From assembly GCA_013399855.1 (NCBI GenBank), contig VXAY01005673.1, positions 434,001 through 498,000 on the forward strand: a stretch of DNA of 64,000 nt, written 5' to 3'. The number at the start of each line of letters is the position of its first letter. The first letter of the stretch is position 1. The position numbers and the translations under genes were made by a program. The stretch is from Oxyruncus cristatus. Taxonomy: Eukaryota; Chordata; Aves; Passeriformes; Cotingidae. The notes below the pieces were generated by a model. The model worked only from the letters and a program-made list of their open reading frames with translations. It did no database searches and was not told where the DNA came from. This document shows positions 15,798 through 27,100 of the stretch, piece after piece.

Positions 15798-17823
15798 CTG
15801 TGGAGAGAGGAAGAGGCAGGTGGTGGGCTACTGGTACATGGCCAGCTCCACTCTGCATGCCTGTAATACCTCCCCACCAGCAGGCAGCACCCAGACCCCA
15901 CAACAGCAACAACAGCAATGCGACAACAGTGATGTGGGCAGCATGTGGAGTAGGAAAAGCCCTCAGAAGTTGAAAAGCACAGCCAGGCATCTATGTTTGC
16001 TTCTGTTAAAGGTGTTTGCTCTGGAACACGGGGACTCAGAACCTTGGATTCCCAGGATTAGAGAGAACACTGCTGTAACCATCTGCTTTTGACAACACTC
16101 TTACTTCAAATGCAAGGAGCACCTCACACCTCACCTTTATAGGTTAAACTTTAGCACAGCTCTTGGGTGGTAAAGAAAAGGTCACTGAATGGAAAAATCA
16201 ACTCCTACCTAGCAGCTCATGTTTCAAGCCTGTGGCCATGAGCAACCTTCCTCTGGGAGCAAACAGTTCAGAGCTTTCCCCTCCAGCTGCACCAGGTGAG
16301 TGGAGGAGAGGCAGAGGTTTGGGCTGCCAACTTCCCCCCACTTCTCCATGCAAGCCCTGGAAGGCAGCGTGCCAAGGCATTTGCCACAACTCAGAGGAAA
16401 TTACAAAGGTTCACTCACTTAGCAAAATACAGCCAGAAAGCAAGGCTGGAAAGGAACTTTCCTGGCAGCTGGCTGGTTGGAATTTTACCAGGACTATCCA
16501 ATAAGGTATAGCTGATATTCTTCCGCTAAAGCCATAGGAACTGACCTGGCTACCTTTAAAAAAGCTTGAATAGTCTTTGAAGGAGTTATTCCCTCCACTG
16601 TCCCCTCCCTCACATAGGCAAACCTGCAATATTCAGGGACACCAGGTACTCAAAAGAATGAGCAACCAGGCAAAAACTTCCTATACCCAAGGCAACCTGC
16701 ATCCTCCAGACACACCAAGCTGCAGCTTCCTGCATCAAGGTAGAATGTCTCCCTGGTCCATGCTCCATCCCTGTCCAGTTTCCCCAGTGGAGAAAGCCTC
16801 CTAATTGCCCTGGGGGACAGGTAAGTGTGCTGTGGGCTGGTTACATAAATGCACACCAGAAAAACTCTAAGCTCCTGTGACTTAAAGGGCTAGGGATGTT
16901 AATTCCTCCTCCCCCAGAAACAAGTGAGTCAAAGGAATTTAGACCCTGTTTAGGGGTGTACCTGGCTTAAATATTGTATAGCTGTGACCTTTGGTAGCCC
17001 TCCCACAAAACTCAGAGATTTACAAACTTAATAGCTTTAAAGGCAAGGAAGTCCCCTGCCATTTCATGTGTGAGCCCTCTCCTTCAACCTCCTGTCCCCT
17101 TGGGAAAGGCCTCAGGGGCTTTTCTTACCCTCAGCTGCTGCAGCCAGGCCTTTGAAATCCAACAACCTCACCTAAGCCAAGGCTGTGTTTCACCCAGAAA
17201 TCTCCCTCCTGTGACTTAAAGGACAGAGAAATTCCCAGCCCAGGAAGAAATGCAAAAGGCTGGGGGTGGATTTCTGTGCCTGCTTTCCATTCCCTTCCCG
17301 TTCTCCCCCCCAGAAAAGACAGTTTGACATTTCCGTCCCACCTCTTCTGCTGCAGGGGCACTATTGCAGGCTGTACAGGTGCTGTGGGATGCAAGAACAC
17401 CACTTGGTACTGGCACCTGGGGCTGAAGCTGCCCATGTGCTCCTGGGCTTGCCTGTATTAAGTAGCCCCAGCTGATGGCAATTGCAGAAATGCCGTTTGC
17501 TTTTGCAGAAGTCAGATATAAATGACAGGGTCGGTTGCTACACTCAAGGGCCATGTCTCCAATGTGACAGGGACCGTAAGCTCCATTAGCACAACTGCTC
17601 CTGCTGTTATCCCACTGGCCCCCGCAGCGCTGCCATGGGAGGAGGACCAGCTCCGCTCTCCCACAGTCACTGTGAAGAGGAGGCTACGGGGGACAATGGC
17701 TCTCTCTATGCCTGCACTAGCAATTCCCAGGCCCCGAGAGCTGACTCAGTGCAGCAGGCCCTGCCCGCCCCGACGAGACTAGGAAGGAACAGGGACGCCA
17801 GTGTTACAGGTAGAAAGCGGGGG
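15798..17823. other. Presumed SLC35B2 intron 1
   Basis: This segment lies between the first recognised SLC35B2 exon and the assembly gap. No SLC35B2 exon 1 (an ATG with a few codons followed by GT on the minus strand) could be assigned here. GC content rises from about 17560 toward the gap. A weak immunoglobulin-like signal on the plus strand (17330-17790) is described separately. Confidence 0.5.
17330..17823 (+). pseudogene. Possible immunoglobulin-like domain relic
   Basis: Translating the plus strand gives pieces that resemble parts of an Ig fold. At 17396-17434 is NTTWYWHLGLKLP (a 'W-Y-x-x-g' core-strand look). At 17515-17544 is DINDRVGCYT, and at 17692-17715 is DNGSLYAC; both resemble the D-x-G-x-Y-x-C motif. 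The first piece is in a different frame from the last two. Those two share a frame that is interrupted by TAG at 17587-17589 and preceded by TGA at 17473-17475. Two AG acceptor-like sites (17354, 17508) lie nearby. If real, it is a decayed copy or a badly broken exon set that may continue into the gap. It could also be chance. Confidence 0.2.
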
Positions 17824-18650
17824 NNNNNNNNNNNNNNNNNNNNNNNNNNNNNNNNNNNNNNNNNNNNNNNNNNNNNNNNNNNNNNNNNNNNNNNNNNNNN
17901 NNNNNNNNNNNNNNNNNNNNNNNNNNNNNNNNNNNNNNNNNNNNNNNNNNNNNNNNNNNNNNNNNNNNNNNNNNNNNNNNNNNNNNNNNNNNNNNNNNNN
18001 NNNNNNNNNNNNNNNNNNNNNNNNNNNNNNNNNNNNNNNNNNNNNNNNNNNNNNNNNNNNNNNNNNNNNNNNNNNNNNNNNNNNNNNNNNNNNNNNNNNN
18101 NNNNNNNNNNNNNNNNNNNNNNNNNNNNNNNNNNNNNNNNNNNNNNNNNNNNNNNNNNNNNNNNNNNNNNNNNNNNNNNNNNNNNNNNNNNNNNNNNNNN
18201 NNNNNNNNNNNNNNNNNNNNNNNNNNNNNNNNNNNNNNNNNNNNNNNNNNNNNNNNNNNNNNNNNNNNNNNNNNNNNNNNNNNNNNNNNNNNNNNNNNNN
18301 NNNNNNNNNNNNNNNNNNNNNNNNNNNNNNNNNNNNNNNNNNNNNNNNNNNNNNNNNNNNNNNNNNNNNNNNNNNNNNNNNNNNNNNNNNNNNNNNNNNN
18401 NNNNNNNNNNNNNNNNNNNNNNNNNNNNNNNNNNNNNNNNNNNNNNNNNNNNNNNNNNNNNNNNNNNNNNNNNNNNNNNNNNNNNNNNNNNNNNNNNNNN
18501 NNNNNNNNNNNNNNNNNNNNNNNNNNNNNNNNNNNNNNNNNNNNNNNNNNNNNNNNNNNNNNNNNNNNNNNNNNNNNNNNNNNNNNNNNNNNNNNNNNNN
18601 NNNNNNNNNNNNNNNNNNNNNNNNNNNNNNNNNNNNNNNNNNNNNNNNNN
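17824..18650. other. Assembly gap (827 N), likely over SLC35B2 promoter and exon 1
   Basis: An unresolved run of N is flanked on the right by GGCGGCGGCGGCGGAACCCC and ~130 bp of extremely GC-rich, CpG-rich sequence to 18790, and on the left by AAGCGGGGG. GC-rich promoters are commonly lost from short-read bird assemblies. The missing SLC35B2 start codon exon belongs on this side of the gene, so the gap is its most likely home. Confidence 0.7.
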
Positions 18651-18797
18651 GGCGGCGGCGGCGGAACCCCCGCCCGGCGGGTGCGCTCCGGCCCCACAGC
18701 GGCCCCTGCCGCCCTGGAGGGGCCGCGGCGGGAGGAGCAGGGCGGGAGGGAGGAGCAGGGCGGGCGGGCGCGGGCGGAGAGGTGGACGGGATGACGA

Positions 18798-19393
18798 GAT
18801 CAGAGAGAATCATTTAGGTTGGAAAAGATCTCCGAGATCATCGAGTCCAACCTGTGGCCGAACGCCACTATGTCAAACAGACCATGGCAGTAAGTGCCAC
18901 GTCCAGTCTTTCCCTGAACACGTTCAGGGATGGTGACTCCACCACCACCCTGAGCAGTCCATCACAATGGACAAGGGCCAATCTCACATCACCCTTTCAG
19001 AGGAGGAATTCTTTCCAATGTCCAACCTAAACCTTCCCTGGCACAGCTTGAGGCTGTGTCTCTTGTCCTGCTGGTTACCTGGGGGAAGATGCCAACCCCC
19101 ACCTGGCTACAACTTCCTTTCAGGTAGTTGTAGAGTGTGATAAAGTCACCCATAAGCCTCCTCTTCTCCAGAGTAAACAACCCAGCTCCCTCAGCCGCTC
19201 CTCATAGGACTTGTGTTCCAGACCCTCGTCAGCTCCATTGCCCTTCTTCGGACACGCTCCAGCATCTCAGTGTCCTTCTTGAAGTGACAGGCCAAGAATT
19301 TGTCACAGGACTCAAGGTGCAGCCTCACACATGCAGGGGGACAATCACTGACCTAGTCCTGATGGCCATACTATTCTTGATTCAAGCCAGAAG
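18798..19393 (-). mobile_element. CR1 LINE fragment, minus orientation
   Basis: The left end is GAGAGAATCATTTAGGTTGG, a decayed reverse-complement CR1 tail. It is followed by AAAAGATCTCCGAGATCATC, GTCCAACCTGTGGCCGAACG, CTCCTCTTCTCCAGAGTAAA and CTAGTCCTGATGGCCATACT, all CR1 text in order. About 600 bp are preserved, immediately next to the GC-rich edge of the gap. Confidence 0.9.
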
Positions 19394-20735
19394 CCCTAGA
19401 AACTGAGCCCTGGCATCCCCCCCATCCCTGTGCCATGGCTCAGGGCCTCCCCCTCCCAGCCCTGCCCTGCCCCGGGCACACACCACAGCTGCTCCCAGTG
19501 GTAGGCAGTATCTGGGCACTGTGGGGCAGGATGGGGGCCATGTCCACCTGGTCCCTGCAACCCTGCACCACTCATTCCGGCCCTGGGCATGGCTGCAGGG
19601 CCAGCTGCAGCTGTCAAATGGCCACCCAGTAACATTTCACAAGACATCTTTTTAAAACAAATGGTTTTATTTTATAATAACAAAAGGTGCATATCACTTT
19701 TTTCTGCCTTTTTCCTTTGCTCCCACCTGCAGCCCTGGCCCCACTATCCCACTCTACCCTGCAGCACCTGTCATTCCTGCTTTGGGCAACCCAGGAGTGC
19801 CTCATGTCCCCTGTGAAGGTGGCATTGAAGCAGCTGCATGGGTTTGCAGCAGGGTTGAGGCCCTGCCAGAAGATGAGAGGCAAAGTTTCAAAACAAATGC
19901 AATCCAGTCCAGGGCTGCTGAAGAGACCAGGCAAGCTCCAAAGAAGCCTGAGGGGTGCCCGTGCTGTTTTCCTGGCAGCATTCCCTCACAAGAAGGGAGG
20001 AAGAAGACAAAGGCTCACTCCAGAGCGTCCCGGGCAATTGCGCCATCCAGGATTTGTCCAAAACAACAGCAGCTGCTCCCAGGCAACAAGCGGGGAATTT
20101 CCCTGGCTGAGGTGGGGTCAGGCAGGCTCCATGCCTCCATTCCCACAGCACCTTTAGCTGCTGGTTTCGTAATGCATCGCATGTGCATCGCATGTGCTCC
20201 TCTGGCTGGAGAGGGGGCAAGGAAGGGTGGTGAGCTGAACAACAGAAAGGATGTTGCATAAAGATAATACTGCCATCTCCTCCGCTTTCAGCCTGGGGGA
20301 ATCTAAAAGCCATGCCCTAAGTTTTTAACATCCTTTCAAGCCAGGTTATTGGGCAGAATCTTTTGTCCTCTTTGCGAAAGAGGAAACCACAGCACGGTAA
20401 AGCAACAAGATGTCAGGCACAACGGTAGAAGCAGGGATCCATAACCTGGTCTTCCGGCATCTCCTACACTCTTTCTTCAGCCCTGCAGCCCAGCAGCACA
20501 GCGTGGGAATAGAGCACCAACCTGGGATCCCCCAGTCTTGGCCGTGAGCACTAGAAATGCTCTGCAAGTGGGGAAGCCCCTGCGCTCCTACTCACCTTCT
20601 GTGGTGCAAAGGACCTGAGCGGGCAGACTGGGGAAACCCCTGCAGCCCTCATGTCCGTGGCCCCTGGCGTAATGCTCAGCCTCCTGATGCTGTGCGGGTG
20701 CAGGATGGGTTAGATCACACGAGACCTCTGCTGCC
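19394..20735. other. Region between the SLC35B2 promoter and the NFKBIE 3' end
   Basis: No coding frame is recognised. On the minus strand there is a second AATAAA at 19666-19671, inside a TTTTATTTTATAATAA stretch, which could serve as a distal NFKBIE poly(A) site. An 11-bp direct repeat GCATCGCATGT occurs twice at 20174-20195. Confidence 0.5.
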
Positions 20736-20752
20736 CACAGCAACAACAAACA

Positions 20753-20758
20753 TTTATT
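20753..20758 (-). terminator. NFKBIE: NFKBIE poly(A) signal AATAAA
   Basis: A canonical minus-strand AATAAA lies 415 bp beyond the stop codon. It is followed in transcription order by TGTTTGTTGTTGCTGTGGG, a good GT-rich downstream element. Cleavage is expected near 20735. Confidence 0.7.
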
Positions 20759-21173
20759 ACAGTGAGTGTAGACTCTCCTCACCCCATGCTTATTCTGATG
20801 GCGTTCGGGGGTGCCAGAGGATGCTCCGTCCACCGAACAGTGCGAAAACGAGATCTCTCCTGCTCCTTCCCTGTGTATACTGGAGACCCCCACAAGTCAG
20901 ACCCACTGCCAGGAGGGGAAATTCAGTCCTGCTGCAGTGTACAGATACTAAAAGAAAAGCCTCCCCTGTGTAGTGCTCATAATGCCACTTTCTTCTGTCT
21001 GGGAAGGCAGCCTGAGGCCAACAAAACTTTTCCAAAGAGCAGAGGAGCAGTGGGATAAGTCTCCCGAAGTGACTCTGCTCCTACGGAACTGCAGGCAGGC
21101 AAGGTTCCAGCAGGCAGCAGGGCAGCAGCACGGAGCAAGGAGGTAGCCCAACGGGCCAAAGGAGTCCAGCCGC

Positions 21174-24100
21174 TCATTCAGAGCACACAACAGGCTTCCC
21201 TGAGATCTTAAGGTCATCGAAGGGCAGCAAGGCGAGGAGCTGCAAAAGCCAAGGGTACGGACATGTAAGGATTGAGTGTTGTGTCTCTACTGAGCTGGGG
21301 TAGGGACCCAAACCTTCCCCCCACCCAGTACTGCAGTCACCTACCCCCCTAGGGAAGTGCAAAGAAACCCTGTCTGGGCTTTCCCTAAGTCTTGAGGCAA
21401 AAGGCAGTTATTCCACACACCCCCAGAGCCAATGCCTGCACCCTATAGGGAAGGATGGGAACAGCAGGAAACTCCTCCTAGGAGCTCCCCGCAAATTGTC
21501 TGACTCCTGCACCCCATGACAAGCTGTCAGAGCCACGGGCCTCTCCCCACAGGGACTCACGTCATCGTTGCCATCAGCCAGGTCCTGGGCTGTCTCATTC
21601 TCCATGTTCCTCAGCAGGGTGTCAGCCCCGGAGTGTGAGAGGATGGCGGCAATGGCAGCATCCTTGCGGCCCACGGCCAGGTGGAGCGGGGTGCAACCAT
21701 TGTACATCTGGGCATCCACATACGCCCCGTTGCGCAGCAGGAACTGGACAGCCTTGCGGTTGTGGCACTCCACGGCCAGGTGCAAGGGCGTCTTCCCACT
21801 CGTGCCCTCCTGCAACCCACAGATCACAAGGGTGTGGGGTGTGGGGTTCGGGGTTCCCTCGACTGGGCCCTGCAGCACCCACCCCACACCCCATTAACAG
21901 GGGGCAGAGGGGGCAGTCCCCACCCTGATTGCTGTTACAGCACCCACCAGCCCCTCAAGGACCTTTACTCTCTGCTCCCTCAAAATTCAGTGCCTCCGAG
22001 CCTCACAGCCGTGTCTGTCCCAAGGCTGGAGGGAGTGCCCAAGGGAGAGACACACTGGCCCAGCCTTGCCAAAACATCACACCGTGCCCAGTCTTACCCG
22101 AACATCGATGTTGGCACCACTCTCCAGCAGCAGAGACATCATCGGGATGTTCCCCTTCAAGGTGCTGATGTGCAGACAGGCCAAGCCTGTGATGGAGAGG
22201 CAGAAGAGAGAGCCACAGTCAGCCCAGCCCACCCTATGGCACACAATTCATGGCACCATGCTTGTTCTGCTGTGCTCCAAGATCCCTGCATACACAAGTC
22301 ACGGTCTCTGCCCCAACCTGGCCACCAGCTCTGAGCTGGGCTGACCCCAGGTCCCACCTTGCCAGTTCTGGAGCTGCAGGTCCTGGTGGTGCCTGTGGGT
22401 CTGAGCTGTGCCCTCCAGTGGGGCTGCGTTCTCCAGCAGCTGCTGGGCACACTGCAGGTGCTGCTGCTCACAGGCCAGGTGCAGCGGGGTGTTCCCATTG
22501 CGGTCCTGCAGCCCAGGGTTCACTCCCTTGTGGATCAGCGCCTGGATCACGTGGGGCTGCTCCAGGTACACGGCGAGATGGAGTGGGGTCTGGAGAGAAA
22601 TTAGGAAAGCAGAGGATGCCCCACAGGACACCAGATGTGATGAGCCACACCAGTCTACAGGCAGCACAGCTACCCCACAGGAGACCTCCATCCTTGTCCT
22701 GAGGTTATGCATGGTGGACACCGGGAGGCGTGCAAATGGCTTGCTGTCCCCCTGCACCTCAGTCAGGGATCACCCATGGGGACACATCTTACTCTCCCAA
22801 GTTATCTACACTGCCACCCACATTCAAGCTGTGCCTGCTCCCACCCCCTGGGGTTGTCTGCAACGTCCTGGGGCTTTGCAAAGCACCCTTTACCCCACAG
22901 TCCTGGGAGCTGTCACACCTCTCTCAGGGTGTCTCTAACACCTTTCTTCCCCTCTCTGCAAATGAGCTGCTCCCGTGGGAGCAGGTGGGGGATCCGGGGG
23001 AAAGGGCAGATGGATTGGGCATCTATCCAGGGAACTGCTAGCAGCATCTCCCTTCCTCACATCTTCTGCCTATCACAACTGCATACCTGGAAAAGATCAT
23101 TTTGTATCTCCAGCACCTCCCTGGGTAGCTGAGCAATGCAGCAGAGTGCTACAGCTGGGACACAGTGGATAATGGCCAGATGAACCAACCTATGGAGGGG
23201 ATAAAGGGGACAGGAGAGAACAAAACCAAAAAATTAGTCCCAAGTACCATGCTCAGGAGTGAAGATCCTTCGCTGCTGCATGAAGGAATAATCTCTCTGC
23301 CTCCTCCAATCCCCTTCCCACCATCTCAGAGCTCCTCCATTCCACCCTCTCCTTGGGGAAGCTCAGCAGAAGGCCAAGGAAGGAACACGGCCTGAAGCTC
23401 CCCAGGGCAGTCCTTCACCCTGATCCCCACAGGGAACAGACCCTCCTGACCCTGCTAAGCAATGCAGGGTCCTCCCTAAGACCTCACAGCATGCGTGGGG
23501 CTCAGACCTGCCAGTACGCAAAGCCAGGCCTCCAACTGGTGCAGGTCCAGAGCCTCGGATGTGTTTCCCACAGCCCAGGGGCCAGGTTTGCCAGCTGTGG
23601 AGGGAGGTCTAGGCTCTGGCAGCTGCCTGGGGAATTCCAGTTCCCTACTTCCAGCTGTGCACTGTACTTCTGCTTTCCCCTCCATGAAGGCAAGCAGCCA
23701 TAGCTGGGCAGGAGCCTGGTGCTGGTTCAAGATCACCTGTGTGGCACAGCCCCCATGCCCGCTTATCTGCTGGTCCACACCAATTTCCTCTTCCCCCCCA
23801 ACATCCTTTCCTTCCAGCACAGTTGTGGCAGGGCTGGCACGCAGCCCGCCAGCGCAGAGGGACACCAGAGGTGCAGCTGTCAGAGCTTGGTGGCCAGCAG
23901 GGAGCCCTAGTCCTCAGGACCGTGGCCCTCACAGCCACAGGGTGGTTGGGCAGCCCAGAGTCCCCCAGCCCAAGGAGAGGTTTTATTTCCAGCCAGCCCC
24001 TTCACAGTCAGAAGAGAAGTGAGAGCACAATGGAGGCAGAGCCGAGAGGGAATTTCCAGTCTCCTCCGCCAACGTGCTGTGCTTCCGGGCCCCCGGCACC

Positions 24101-27100
24101 GGGCATCCTCCCACCACAGGGCAGCCCCTTTGGGCCGACCCTAGCCATGGTGGGCAGCAGCAAGGAGCGGGCAACAGCCCCCACTCTGAAGAGCATGGCA
24201 GGCATGAGCTGAGCCTCCTGCCACCTCCTCACCACTGTGCTGGGGGCCCTGGGTGGCCTGTCTCTGGCAGGGATCAGCTCCAAACTAAAGGCTGGGCTCT
24301 AAGTAGGCTCCTGTCACCCATGCTGCTTTGTCTGAGGCAGGCAGGGCCAAGGGACGGAGGGTGAGAGCTGTGCCAGCCTTGGCAAGACAATCTGCTTTCT
24401 GGACAGCCCAGCCTCGGGACGCTACCTGCGTTGTGGGGGATGGAGAGCATCCCTCTATAGGCAGGGGAGCAACACCTGGCCCTTAAACACTGCAGAAAAA
24501 AAGAAGGGTTGGGGCTGCCTTTTCGCCAGTTGCAGTGAGGATCTGACTGTGCTGAGAAGCTCAGAGGCCAGTCCCCAAAAATGGCCTTTATTCACCTCCT
24601 CCCAAATGCTGCTCAAAGGCCAAACCAGCACCTGGAACCTCAGGCACCTTCAGCTGAGCCCAAATTTTGATGGTAAAACAAGTTCCTCTCCAACTTGCTG
24701 CCAGGACAGAGGCTGTGCCCAACAGGAGAGGCTTTGTCCCTGGGGAAACCCCTGGTCATGTGCAGTAGGGAATTCCCCACTGGAAGGAGAGGCCGCCCAC
24801 CAACATCTGCCTCTGTACAGGCATGGGGTGCCCCCTCACCAGCAGCACTTCCAGGGCAGGGGATGGGGCTTCGAGCAGGGGCCATGCAGCCCCACGGGCA
24901 AGGTCTGACCACCCTCGGGGAACTGTGGGGCAGAGGCACAGCCAAGGGGCCCAGGCCAGGAGTGAGGGGACCAGCTGCAAGAATACCTCTCCCCTCATCA
25001 GGCTTTCACTGACCCTAGCCTGGGTATGATCCAAGCAGGGAGATTCCCTGCTTGGTTTTGCATCAGTCCCTGTGGCAGCACCTGTGCTGAGGTGTCCTTT
25101 GTGCACTTGCAGGGACAGCCCCTGTTTCTCCAAACCCGCTCCCAGACACCACATGCAGGAGGAGGCCACAGGATCTGCCTTTTACAGGTATGGCAGAGAT
25201 AAGACTGCTCAAACAGGGGACTTTCCAAGGCAATTCAGCTTGAACTTTAAACCGCTACTGCTTTCACTTTCCAGAGCTACTCTGGGCTCCCAGGGGAGAG
25301 AGCAGTGCCCATGGTTGTGTCCCACGGCAGCCAGCACTTGTACCCCAGGAATCCCCCCAGCCCCTCTGCTACTACCCACACCACACCACACTGTCACGTG
25401 GGGACAAGTGGGGCAGTCACCCTGGGGAGGTGGTGGAAACCCCCGAGCAGCCCTCTGCCACTGCCAGCACCTCACTCTTCCCGGCTTGGATGCCTCTGCA
25501 ACTCAACAAGGCGGTGCAGCTGCTCGGGTCTGGGCTGACACCGAGCAAGTTTGGGCATCCATGGTGCAGAGGTGAGGGGGGTGACCATCCCCACCTGACC
25601 AGAGCTCAAGCTTTTATCTTGCAGCTGAGATGTGCCTGCTTTGAAGGATTGCTTTCTCCCCTCCCCCGTCCTTCTCCACCCGGGTGCAGCCTCCTCCTGC
25701 ACTCTCATTTCTGCATTCCTTCCCGCCTTTCCTCATTGCCAGCCCTCAACTTCCTGAAATGGCTGCAAGAACCGTGAGCTACACGGGGTAATCATGGCAA
25801 GGCCAGGGGGCTGGGATGAGCCCACCAAGAGCACGTGTGCACTGAGGCACTGGGCTATGATGCCAACCAGCAACTGGGATTGTCTCCTGCTAACCCAGGA
25901 AACCTCCTACGCTGAGGAGACCGGAGGCACAGGCATCGTGCCAGTCTCCACTTCTTCTGTCCGAGGCTACAAGGACAACTCTCTGTGCCACAGCAGCCAC
26001 TGACGGGCTGCTGCTCCGTGCTGGCACGGAGTGTGCACAGCTGAGCCCCAGAGCCAGGGCGCGGCGATGGAGACACCCGCTCGCTGCCAGCCACCGCTTC
26101 TCACCCAGCCACGGCCGCCAGAGCAAGCCCTACACCCTGCCACGCTCAGGCCCTTGCCCTTACCTGGCCTGCCTGCACGCCTCTCCTCTGCCTCCCTCCC
26201 TCCCCACGCTCCTGTCTGCATTCTCCTGGTTGCAGCTAGGGGGGTGGGTGCCCAGCGGGAACCTTCAGGAAGGGCAACAGGGAGTTTTAGAAACGGCAAG
26301 GGATGGAGGAGCTGTGGGCAGGGAAACGTGGCAGGAGTACAGACTGCTGGGTTCATTCTCAGCTTTTCCACTTGCTCACCAGCTTTACTGTGGCACAAAA
26401 GGACTCAGCGCTCTGAATCACAAAGGTCCCATGGGCACAGGACATTCCTGGCACAAAGTGATCTAGCTGATATCAGAAAGATAACAACCCTGGAGCAGAC
26501 AGGTTGGGGCTATCCCTGGGGATGTCCCTTGGTCTGAACATGCCACGCCCAAACTGGTCCTAGTTTAGGCACAGGAGAGCATCCATTTCCACAGTGCTGT
26601 CCATCTCCATCTTCTGAGTGACCTCAAGTGTCGGGTAGGAAAGTTTCCACACATGAGGACTGGAGGCAGGAGAAGAGGGTAAGGGTGATACCCAGCTCTG
26701 ACACACAAGCAGAACTGATGAAGTCCCACCAGTTCTCTGGCTATCCTTTTCCATTTCTCTAGGAAAGGGTCTGACGATGCAGCTCTCCCCATCTGTAGAG
26801 TAAGACACTTCCTTCTCAAAGCAGCCTCTCCCTTCATCATGTCACCCTAGAACCACCTAAGACATGGGATCCAATATTCAGTTGAATTTGCTTTGACAAA
26901 TTTTTCTCCCTCCCTAGATAAGGTCCTGGTCTGCAGGAACAGTTCGCTCCCAGCTCCTTATTTTGGCTGAGTGGAGCATTAGGAAATCATGCAAACAATT
27001 CACACAAGAGAAACTTGTTCAGGGGAGGAAATGGCCCCAGCAGCAATAGAGAGGAGAGGAAGGGAGAAGGAAAACAGCAGGGGAATTCCATGCTTACCCT

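Noticed and set aside
20174..20195. Two copies of GCATCGCATGT
   Set aside because: A single short duplication with no sign of a larger array or function.
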